From Lepiota brunneoincarnata (Eukaryota > Basidiomycota > Agaricomycetes > Agaricales > Agaricaceae), in the NCBI GenBank assembly GCA_023014365.1, contig JAEBUN010000010.1, forward strand, positions 1,226,262 through 1,290,261: DNA of 64,000 nt, read 5' to 3'. Below, piece by piece: positions 52,955 to 61,950 of the stretch; within the stretch, counting starts at the first letter, position 1; each line of letters opens with the position of its first letter. The notes beneath the pieces are model-generated. The model saw only the letters and a list, made by a program, of their open reading frames with translations. It had not been told where the DNA came from and made no database searches. Position numbers and translations under genes: made by a program.

Positions 52955-54540
52955 TTTTTTTTTTTTTTTTTTTTAAATCTCCAATTTATAACACAGGCCG
53001 CGTAGGGAGGCCACGTGCAGCTACTAACTACGGTACAACCTGAGCTGTAAGCTACAGGGTATCTGTACATACAACGCGTGACTGCGGATGCGGGCATGCG
53101 TTTCCCCATGCCCAGAACAAAGCTGCCCCGATCGAACGGAGGCGGGAAGACGGCTGCTGCCCAGCGCATGGCACAAGAGCCAGACTGAGGCGAGGTCCCC
53201 CCCCTCATCGGGGGTTAGGGGTCAATTCCCGCGTAAATCCCTACACGCCACCCAAAGACAGCAGGGGAATAACCAGCACCCCAGTCCAGACCCAGCTGGG
53301 TGCCAGGCAGAGCTACTAGCTGATACCCCCCAGAGGGGGCCCGGCCCTCTCAGCGAACGTGAATGTGGTTGAGAACGCCTCAAGAAAAGCAATGAGGGCC
53401 TCAACCGTAGCCGGGACCCCCGCCATGGAGTGCCTAGGGCAGCTCCAGAACACATGCTCACAGGTCTCCTCCCGAAACCCGCAGCGACAGGAATAATCTT
53501 CCTGTGGGAAAAAGCGCCTCTGATAGCCCCCTATCGGCACGTAATTAAGTATTGCACGCGTCATCCGGGCCATCAGAGACACCGAATGAGCGTGCGGGAT
53601 CCAGGCCCCACCGTGGAGATACATGGGCCGCAGGGGGCGATCGTCATCCCTGGCAAGCTGGAGAAAACCATGCCCGCGGTGGTCAGGATCCTGGAACAAA
53701 TCGATCCAATGGTCCTGACACGACCATACTTCCTCCTTGCGGAGGTAGTCAAGCGAGGCCCAGGGACAAGCCCCTACCCCAACAGGAGGCAACGACTTCA
53801 CGAAGTCATGCACCTGAGTATGGAAAGGCCACTTCGCACGCGAAGGGACCCCCCAGAAATGGACTGAGTGGGCCGAACCCCTGGCAAGCCACTCGGTGAG
53901 AAGGCAGCAGACCACCAAGGAGTGACCCTGGGTGGAATGCACCGACGGGTCCACCGCTCGCCTGGCTGAAGCCATCGAGTCAGTGAACAGGACAAGGCCA
54001 GCAGCACCCTCAACAGTAACTACCTTGGACACCGCCAGCAGAATGGCGAAAAGCTCAGCCTCAGGCGCCATAACCTTCCCCCCCAGAAGCTGGACCGCGT
54101 GGATGCAGTCCAGCCCCTGGAAAACTTGGGCGGCCAAAACCACCTGGTGGGCCCAGCAGGGTGGCAGACTCGCGTCTGTCGCTGCCACCAGAACCCCTGG
54201 ATCAGCCTGCGCCCGGGCCAGAACCCGGTTGAGAGCTGCGACATGGGCTGTAAGGGCATCATCTGCCCCCCAGTCATATGAGTGGAAGTGGACCTGACCC
54301 AGGTACACATCCAAGAGACGGTGCCCCAGCCAAGCCTCCGGCACAACAGTGTCGACGATAGGTCCCTTCACCTTGATCAACTCACAGGGAGGGAGTCTGG
54401 CTATGGACTGGATGTGAGACCGGAGATCACCGCTGTAGCCCCAGCCAAGGAGGGCATGAACAGGATGGCCCGGTGCAAGCATGGCGTACGGCAACTCGGC
54501 ACAGTCACAAAGCTTCTGGAGATGAAGATGAATGGGGATC
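52955..54540 (-). pseudogene. LINE-B copy B8, 3' UTR to RNase H and connection
   Basis: Poly(T) 52955-52974, AAATCTCCAATTTATAACAC, 3' UTR with one hairpin module (about 53195-53250). A 392-codon open frame 54494-53316 covers the connection (LLGWGYSGDLRSH, CELIKVKGPIVDTV), and RNase H with VAATDASLPPCWAH (D), APEAELFAILLAVSK (E) and LVLFTDSMASARRAVDPSVH (D). The C-terminal region follows with CRCGFREETCEHVFWSC (C-x-C-x7-H-x4-C), ending in a normal stop. This is the best RNase H example in the window, with a complete catalytic set visible. The SINE-like element interrupts it at 54541. Confidence 0.94.
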
Positions 54541-55626
54541 TTTTTTTTTTTTGTTTTTCTTTTTTTGAAATCAACAATTTACAAGGTATAGGGCCCTCCC
54601 GTGAGGGAGGACCCTATTGCTATGCGCTCTTGCAAGGCAAGCACCGGGTGCACCGGACCCTGGAATCAACTTAGACTCTAACCTGGCTTAGTCAGTCAGG
54701 AGAACTGACAGAGGATTTAGTGCACTCGAGCCAGGTCGCGGGAGACTGTCCCGGCCCGCTACAGCTCACACTTCACCAGGGAGTTAGTATAGAGCCCCGG
54801 TTACTGGGCTTCCCATTCCCGGGCAGATGGTTCGCTGATGCCAACCGGCGCGGATCCCCACCTGTCCCAGGTCTCTGCCTCGCCCACAGCCAACCACATT
54901 GCACTCCCAGAGGTCCGTGGACCAGTGGTGTGAAGTTGTTTCAGTACCCTAAGCCTGCACCACCCACTTCGGACGGAACACCCATGGGGGATCTAACCCC
55001 AGGGCATGCCCAGATGCGGACTCACCCAGAGCTCCAAGGTCCAGGCGGCGGACCTCCCCAATTGGCAGCCCCTATGGGAGAAGCCGTGGGTAACCCCAAA
55101 GCCCCAGTGCCCCACCCTTTGCCACCCGACCAGATACCTATTACCATGGACTAACGACCGGTACTTACTTGGCTTAAGCCGGCGGCATCCGGACCAAGCA
55201 TTCTCATGTGGGGGGTTACCTGGCCCCTTATTGGGACGTTCGATCTGTTTTTGTTAGAATTCCCCTGCTTACCACACCCTGTGCTTTCACTCCCTTATCA
55301 GGCACAGCTGATCTAGTCTGATCGAGATCGATCCAGATCCGCCACTTTGGGCTCCAACGATCTCTCCCCCAGATTTACCCCAGATCGGCGATTGCCAGTC
55401 GCCAAATCGAGAACTGAGATCAAGGAGACCATTGAATTTCCTCAGAGATAGTTTACCCACCCAAAGAACCGAGCACACGGTAGTATCCGATGACAACCGC
55501 GCGACCTCTCTCCACTTCACAGGTATGGAGGATGAGAGGGAATCAAACCCCCAACCTTTCTGGCAGCCGTGTGCAGCTACCTCTCTCCATCTTTAGTGAT
55601 CGAAACCACTAGGCTAGAGGGGCCCC
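54541..55626 (-). mobile_element. tRNA-headed SINE-like element, complete copy
   Basis: 1086 bp between perfect 15-bp TSDs AGATGAATGGGGATC (54526-54540 and 55627-55641). Minus-strand 5' end GGGGCCCCTCTAGCCTAGTGG has an A box (TAGCCTAGTGG, plus 55606-55616) and a B box (GGTTTGATTCC, plus 55539-55549; one mismatch). The 3' end is TAAATTGTTGATTTC then A-rich tail (T-run 54541-54566), the same 15 nt as LINE-A. A stem-loop lies at 54588-54617. The body has no RT and no resemblance to LINE coding sequence. Poly(A), TSD and tail match imply mobilisation by LINE-A. The element is long for a SINE, so it may be a composite. Confidence 0.88.
54588..54617 (-). other. Stem-loop near the SINE-like 3' end
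   Basis: ATAGGGCCCTCCC-GTGA-GGGAGGACCCTAT: a 13-bp stem with one G-A change and a 4-nt loop, 22 nt inside the A-rich tail. A position close to the tail is where LINE reverse transcriptases often recognise RNA; that role is inferred. Confidence 0.7.
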
Positions 55627-55641
55627 AGATGAATGGGGATC

Positions 55642-56262
55642 AGGCCCGCAATAGCCCCAACCCCCCCATCAGGTGACGTCCTAAAGGCGCTGGTGATCCA
55701 GAGTGCAGCCCGATGCTGCATCCGGCGAAGGTAGTCCAAAGCACCCTTACACCTGGCACCCCGGTAATACCACAAGCAGAAGCCGTACATGGCTATAGGA
55801 ACCACACACGACCAATACAGAAGGGGCTTCTGGTCTGACAGAAGCCCCCGGACAGAGTTACCAAGCATCCCCATGGCCTTGACCGTGGAGATAGCCTTGG
55901 TAGAGTAGAAGCGAACGTGCTCCTTAAACGTAAGGGCATGGTCGAAATAGAAGCCCAAGTACCTCCAATAGGTCTTGGGCCAGAGGGGAGTAGTGCCAGT
56001 GAATGGGGGAAACCCCAAGTCCACCGGGGGGTTCTCACCAGAACGATCCTGTGAGAAATGGAAGAGCTCGGACTTGTCATGCTCCACGACAAGTGCGAAC
56101 TAGGTAAAGGTGTCATGGACAACCTCGTAAGATCTGCGGAGCAGGACGCAGTTGGCATCCAGGTCCCAGGCCTGCACCACGATGGTACCATCGTCAACGT
56201 AAGAAAGGAGCAAGAGGCCTGGCTGAGGGAGCCTCCACTCGATAATGTATATGGCAGGAGCC

Positions 56263-56266
<4 letters not shown>
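55642..56266 (-). pseudogene. LINE-B copy B8, reverse transcriptase palm and thumb
   Basis: Minus strand after the TSD. LSYVDDGTIVVQAWDLDANC (catalytic YVDD near 56195), a stop at about 56101, then MEHDKSELFHFSQDRSGENP, PPFTGTTPLWPKTYWRYLGF, AMGMLGNSVRGLLSDQKPLL, WITSAFRTSPDGGVGAIAGL. It ends at 56267 where LINE-A A13 inserts. The RT fingers are missing. Confidence 0.92.
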
Positions 56267-56293
<27 letters not shown>

Positions 56294-56745
56294 GAAATCA
56301 ACAATTTATAACGCGGTGCTCAAACGCAGTCTGCATGCACTAGCTATGTACAAGGCAACTAATACATGGTATAACTACCAATGAAGGTAGGGAAGAGAGT
56401 CCCGCTGACTTGAAAGGCTACACTCCATAAAGAAGTGCGCGTGGGCGAGGAGTCCGCTACCCCGACGGAAACCAGGGCGTGGCAGACGAGGGGTGGATAG
56501 GGCCAATAGGTCCCCCCCCCGAAGGGGGTTAGGAGTCAGTTCTCCGTAAATCCCTACACCCCGCAGACCAAGGCTCTAAGAACTTTGGGTCTCCGCTCCT
56601 AGGGGCGTTAGGAGTCAATTCTCCATAAATCGCTACACCCCACCATAGGACGGGGGGCAAATAACCACCAGTCCCTCAAAACCGAGGCCGCGAGGGGGGA
56701 ATAACCCGAAGGCCCTCCCCAGTTATCCCACCCCTTGGGGCCGGA

Positions 56746-57406
56746 TGTTAGAGCCGGTGTGGGTCGGAACCGAAGCGGAGGGTTGGGGTGGTATCCTTGG
56801 TATAAGGTAACCGGGGGACGGGACGACATCAGTACGTAGACGGCGGGACCGAGGCGGAGTACTTCGGGTGGAGAGTGGACTTGCGGCCTCAGCTTATGTG
56901 CTGTGCCCTCCTACTGTCCAAGTCCATATTTCAGGAAGTCAGGGCCGAAGCGGAGCGAGGCAGAGAGAGAGGAGGATAGGGAACAGGGGACTGGTCCGCT
57001 GCTTGATTCGATTATCAGACTGAGGAGTACAAGCCAAGTGCCTACGGTATATATACTACTAGCTCGACGAATTATGACTCGTACTGACTACGTGCGGAGC
57101 GAAGCGGAGACCCATATGGTTACAAGCGGATTACGAATAATTTCAAATGGAATGGAGACCGGTACGGGTATGGAGACTGGTAACGTATTCTGATTACGGA
57201 TGGAGAATGGAGAACTGGACAATGGGAGCACCGAGGGTCAGGTGATCGTGGCACGTGTAGAGGTAGGTCGCGTGATTGGGGCGAAGGGTTGCGGTCGGAG
57301 CCAGTCGGGGCCGAGTCAGAGGGCATAGGGTTGTCGTGTGGAGCACACGTGGAGTCGAGAAGCCGAAGCCTAATGGTTAAGCTCTAGGTTTGGTGTGGAT
57401 ATGACA
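56746..57406 (-). repeat. Solo LTR, 661-bp family, copy 4
   Basis: TGTTAGAGCC...GGATATGACA on the plus strand, TSD CCGGA at 56741-56745 and 57407-57411, inside the 3' coding end of A13. Differs from copy 3 at only a handful of positions. Confidence 0.97.
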
Positions 57407-57411
57407 CCGGA

Positions 57412-58646
57412 ATAGGAACGCAAACGCAGAAGGATTGCATTCCAGAAAGCCCAGGAGGGTGTCGAGGTCGTGGGGTAAGCCGCCATGTCGCGTGTACTTT
57501 GGGCAGGAAGTGAGTATGTGGGTGCGGGTTTCAAGCCGCAACCTACATGGACAGGAGTGATCCTCCTGGGGGTGGAATCTAGCGCGGTACTCCCTGATAG
57601 GGGCATGACCGAGTATGGTGCAGGCGGCCCTCGCTGTACCAGCGACGGACATCCAGGGGCTGATTTCTCGGAGCCATGCACCTCCGGAGAGGTACGAGGG
57701 TTGGATTGGCCTCCCAAGGGAGTCCAGCAGGGGGAGGAAGTTCCTCCCCCTATAGAGCGGCGAGCGAAACATGTTCACCCACTTGTCGATACACCCCCTC
57801 GTGACCTCAGCCCGGAGAGAGTCGATAGTAGTTGCCAGGCGAGCACCCAGCGATACCCAGAGCTCCTTCGCCATCGCGACGGCGTCAGAGTGAAGTTCTG
57901 CAACAGAGCCCGAAGGCACCTGCCAGAAGGTAACGGTCCGCTGGGCCTTGGAAGACAGCCAGTGGTCCAGGGACCAGCACACCTCCAGGGAATGAACCTG
58001 GCTGGCATGCACAGAGGGATCCACAGCTCTGCAGGTGGAGCCCGTAGAGCTGGTGTAGATGAAGATGTGGTCGGTTTCCGCACAGTCCAAGACCATGCTT
58101 ACTCCCAATCAAATGGAGTGGAGCTCCGCATCAGCAAGCAGAACCCTCCCCACGGCCTGTCTGGCCTGCTTGACCAGACACCCACCTGCAAACATGCAAG
58201 CTGCCGAGACAGCCTGCAGTCTCCCGCACAGCAGCCGGTGGGCACCAGCCGCTACACAGACAGACGACAGATCAGACTGCGCCCTCTGAATGGAGGCGTG
58301 CAGTCCGTCAAGGTGCTGTTGCTTCGAATCCCCCTCTGGATCAACGGTGTAGAGTCTAAATTTGATCTGCTCCAAGAAGCGGTCCAAAAGACAGAGACCT
58401 GGCCTATTCTCATCTGCAAATGGGGAGAATGGCTCAGTAAGCTGCAGAAGCACTGCTTGCACTTCCATAAGGGCACTCTCCACCTTAGGCCAAAGCACAG
58501 GGGTGAGAGTCGAAATAGCTCGCGGGTGCTCCGGAGAACTCCCCCTAAACTCATGGCCCAGCAAGGGCCGAAGCGGATGATTAGCCGCAAGAGTAGCAAC
58601 CCGGAATATCATTTGGGACGCCAACTTCTTAAGATGCAGCCGGAAG
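57412..58646 (-). pseudogene. LINE-A copy A13, RNase H-like domain
   Basis: Minus strand: GSSPEHPRAISTLTPVLWPK, FLEQIKFRLYTVDPEGDSKQ, LLADAELHSI, a TGA at 58109 where others have R, then VSMVLDCAETDHIFIYTSST, CRAVDPSVHASQVHSLEVC, FWQVPSGSVAELHSDAVAMA and the zinc tail CPCRLRLETRTHILTSC. The catalytic aspartates are absent as in all LINE-A copies (YTSS; no TDAS). Confidence 0.9.
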
Positions 58647-59015
58647 TGTTAGGAGTGCCCTGTGACATGCCAGGATGTGCTATATGCACTCCTGTGGTGA
58701 GCAGTGTGCACTTGTCTTATTGTGCTCTGAACAGTCCCACTTGTTTGTTGTTGTGTTTGTGGACTTGTAGATAGGCCTGGACGCTTTTGGTAGCTAGTCA
58801 TGTGATCTAGACATGGACTTGCACCTGTGGACGCTTTTGGGACTTCCAGTCTCTCACAGCTGTCCACAGGTGAGTAGTTAGTTCTATCTCCACTCTAGTC
58901 TCTCACAGCTGTCCACAGCTTGTTCCTTTCGTTTCTAGTCATTCCCTTCGCGTAATACACTCGTTCCTTCGCTGTTAGGACTCCTTACCAGTCCCCCAAC
59001 GCTCCTGCTTCAACA
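58647..59015 (+). repeat. Solo LTR of Copia-2 family, copy 1
   Basis: 369 bp, TGTTAGGAGT...GCTTCAACA, TSD GGAAG at 58642-58646 and 59016-59020, inside A13 between linker and thumb coding. Nearly identical to 29911-30279. Confidence 0.97.
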
Positions 59016-59599
59016 GGAAGGGCAGAAGGCCTGCTAGGGCCTCTGCCCCTCTGGTAGGAGATGTGCGAAACGCACCGATAATCCAATTAGCGGCTCACCG
59101 CTGCATGGAGTTGAACATCTTGAGGATCCCCTTATTACGGAACCCCTCGTGATACCACATATGAAATCCATACGTGGCAATAGGAACCATGCAGGACTGG
59201 TAAAGGAGGCGCTTCTGATCAGGAAGCAGTCCCTGGGTTGAATTACCAAGCATCCCCATCGCACCAACCATGGAGAATGCCTTGGTAGAATAGTAACACA
59301 CGTGCTTGCGAAAAGTGAGAGCACAGTCAAAATAGAAACCCAAGTACCGCCAAAACGGCTTGGGCCTCAGGGGGGTGTCCGCCGTGCATGGATGGAAACC
59401 CAAGTCAATGGGTGGGTTGGCATCCCTCGGGTTGCGAGAGAAGTGAAACACCTCAGACTTGGTATGCTCAAGCGTAAGGCCAAAGGAGTCAAAGAGCCCA
59501 TGCACGCAGCGATAAGCCACCTGTAGGGCAGTAACGTTGTCCTCCCAGCTCCTGGTCTGGACTATAAGGGTCCCATCGTCAACATATGAAAGCATGTCG

Positions 59600-59968
59600 T
59601 GTTGAAGCAGTAGCGTTGGGGGACTGGTAAGGAGTCCTAACAGCGAAGGAACGAGTGTATTACGCGAAGGGAACGATTAGAAACGAAAGGAACAAGCTGT
59701 GGACAGCTGTGAGAGACTGGAGTGGAGATAGAACTAACTACTCACCTGTGGACAGCTGTGAGAGACTGGAAGTCCCAAAAGCGTCCACAGGTGCAAGTCC
59801 ATGTCTAGATCACATGACTAGCTACCAAAAGCGTCCAGGCCTATCTACAAGTCCACAAACACAACAACAAACAAATGGGACTGTTCAGAGCACAATGAGA
59901 CAAGTGCACACTGCTCACCACAGGAGTGCACATAGCACATCCTGGCATGTCATAGGGCACTCCTAACA
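59600..59968 (-). repeat. Solo LTR of Copia-2 family, copy 2
   Basis: TGTTGAAGCA...CACTCCTAACA on the plus strand (reverse orientation), TSD TGTCG at 59595-59599 and 59969-59973, inside the RT coding of A13, about 585 bp from copy 1 and in opposite orientation. Confidence 0.97.
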
Positions 59969-59973
59969 TGTCG

Positions 59974-60788
59974 ATGCCGAGGCCGGGGGTCCGCTGGTAA
60001 TACAAGTACACCAGGGGGGCGAGATACAGGGCAGACAAGACAGGGGACAGAGCAGAGCCCTGCCCGACGCCCACATCCACCTGCCTAGGGTCAGACCGAA
60101 AGGAATTCCACAAGTATGTGGTAGACCTCCCAACCAGGTAAGAGCCAAAGAACTGCACCAACTCCGGTGTGAAGCCCAACCGCGACAGCACCGCCAGAAT
60201 CATATTGTGATTCAGCAAAGGGAAGAACTGAGCGATGTCAAATGCCACAACACTAGTCCGCAAACCCCGAGCCCACCCCGCACGAACGAGATGGGTGAGG
60301 ATCAACCCGGCATCCTCAGTGGACTTCTGGCGGATACTGCCAACCTGGTTGGGATGAAACACCCCCCATTTGATGCAATCAAACTGGAGGCGGTTGGAGA
60401 TCATCTTCTCCACAAGTTTACCCAATGTGTGAAGCAACATAATTGGCTGAAAGGCCTTGGGGGTAGAGTAAGAGGGCTTCCCCGGCTTAGGTATGACCAC
60501 TGAGTTAGACTCCTTGAAATAATCAGGCCAATGCCCTGCCATAAGGCAGGCATTGGCAAGATCGATGAACACATGGCAAGACGCACGGTCTGCCACGACA
60601 TCCTTCAGGTACGACCACATAACGTGGTCAGGCCCGGGAGCGGACTTCTTCGTGCAAGAACGTAGGGCATCCTCAAGCTCCAAAGTGGAGAAAGGGTACC
60701 ACGCCCTCTCCATTGGGGGAGATGATACGCCGATTTCACGCCTATACATGAATTCCGTACTCCGGAACGATTCTCTACATAGAATCAT
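59974..60788 (-). pseudogene. LINE-A copy A13, linker and RT N-terminal half
   Basis: Minus strand, open. FMYRREIGVSSPPMERAWYP, FSTLELEDALRSCTKKSAPG and PDHVMWSYLKDVVADRASC form the endonuclease-RT linker. RT fingers and palm follow: SVVIPKPGKPSYSTPKAF, QPIMLLHTLGKLVEKMISN, VAFDIAQFFPLLNHNM, WNSFRSDPRQVDVGVGQGSA. The extra linker (about 60700-60788) is seen in no other copy here, so its 5' limit rests on this copy alone. Confidence 0.85.
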
Positions 60789-61950
60789 TGGCTATATCAT
60801 TAAAGAACTCTATAGAGGATTGGTACTATGTCCCGTAGTAGCCAGTTTGACCAAATTGAGGATATTCGAGCCTTGGAAGTGTTCAAACCAGTTCATTATC
60901 ACTAAGCTTAGTGAACCAAACTATCGGAACGCTTTCCAGAGGGATTCAGGACTCTACATAGTCTATCGAGTATACTCCGGTCGCATCAAGGGACCTTACG
61001 AGCAGTTTTCTGATGAACCCGGATGCGTTTGAATATAAAGAATGTACCTAGCGGCTGTCGCAGGAGTATTACGTCGAAAGCGAGCCCAATAATGATGACC
61101 AGACCACGGAACGGAACGTTCAACGTTCGGGAGGCGACACCCGATGCCCAAAACCCTAGAAATATCAAAGACTCCTAATTAACGAGTGCTTTGTGGGTCC
61201 CGGCACCTCGGCCTATTGCTTAACTGAGATTAATTACAACGGATCAAGGGACTGTCCATCCGCTATACATTCCGATCATAATTGATCCGGAGTCTTAACG
61301 CGCTCGCGTGGACGCAGAATAATGCAGACGAGCACGAAACACGTCTGGCTGGATTGCCATTCGTTAATCAGAGAAAAACCCATAACCCAGGGCAAGGTAG
61401 AAATGCTGCCGAACCTTCCAAAATGTTCTACAGTGCCTGTAACAATTAAGCTTATTGTTTTCTATTTCATATTTACTATCTCTCGTATGTATCTAAACAA
61501 TATAAATACGGTCGCACTTGTTCGTGGAGAAGCAAGAGGTCTCACCCCCGCTTCCACACGCAAGTCTGCGAGCCATGATCAAGAACGGTTTCAGAGGGCT
61601 ATTTAGTGTGCGTCGTTAAGTGTGAATTCTTCGGTCGTCAACCAACCCAGAGACAGAGACAGAGACCAGAGTTCAGAGTTTAGAGTTCCAGAGTGCTAGA
61701 GACAGAGACAGAGACAGAGACCAGAGACCAGAGGACTAGAGACCCCGCGCTTTGAATTGACAGGGATTGTCCTTTCATTGTTGCACCGTACGGCTAAGAT
61801 AACTTCAACGGCTGTTCGTTAACCTCTAAAACACTACTCTCTTGAATTTCGCTGTCAGAACGCACCCCCAGAACACCCTAAAAGACGAAACTGTTCCTTA
61901 TCTATCTCATTCCACTTGTATTAGCTTAAGCTTATCGAATTTCGGCTAAG
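60789..61950 (+). other. CpG-rich noncoding DNA, probable gypsy LTR/leader
   Basis: No gene can be supported; short open frames here carry no domain signal. CpG is plentiful, unlike the LINE-rich part to the left. A TATAAATA box at about 61500-61508 and the following (GAGACA) tract suggest an LTR or 5' UTR of the gypsy element downstream. I could not identify a clear LTR boundary or primer-binding site. Confidence 0.4.
61650..61742 (+). repeat. Purine microsatellite (AGAGAC)n
   Basis: Interrupted (AGAGAC)n and CCAGAG repeats within the presumed gypsy leader. Confidence 0.8.

Larger units (their letters stand above)
56267..60788 (-). mobile_element. LINE-A copy A13 (minus), longest, with three solo LTRs
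   Basis: Poly(T) 56267-56293 and the LINE-A 3' end. Total LINE sequence is about 3.1 kb once three solo LTRs (56746-57406, 58647-59015, 59600-59968) are removed. The 3' UTR with two hairpin modules lies before 56745. C-terminal and RNase H-like coding is at 58108-57377, the linker at 58624-58109 (here KKLASQMIF, no stop), the thumb and palm at 59595-59095 (MLSYVDDGTLIVQTRSWED), RT fingers and palm at 60788-59974 (APGPDHVMWSYLKD, IPKPGKPSYS, FDIAQFFPLLNHNM). The LINE-A limit is near 60788 but uncertain by tens of bases. Confidence 0.92.

Noticed and set aside
54720..55154. 144-residue ORF antisense to the SINE-like element, partly conserved in the second copy (16250-16002, minus)
   Set aside because: The similarity follows from nucleotide homology of the two copies. 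The older copy lacks a matching start and continues differently. Proline/glycine-rich composition has no domain.
55539..55626. A functional tRNA gene
   Set aside because: A and B boxes are present, but no acceptor stem or anticodon arm pairs convincingly and the box spacing is long. It is the head of a SINE-like element.
60553..61032. 159-residue plus-strand ORF as a host gene
   Set aside because: Its first half is antisense to LINE-A copy A13 and the second half has no domain signal. No start context or intron structure supports it.
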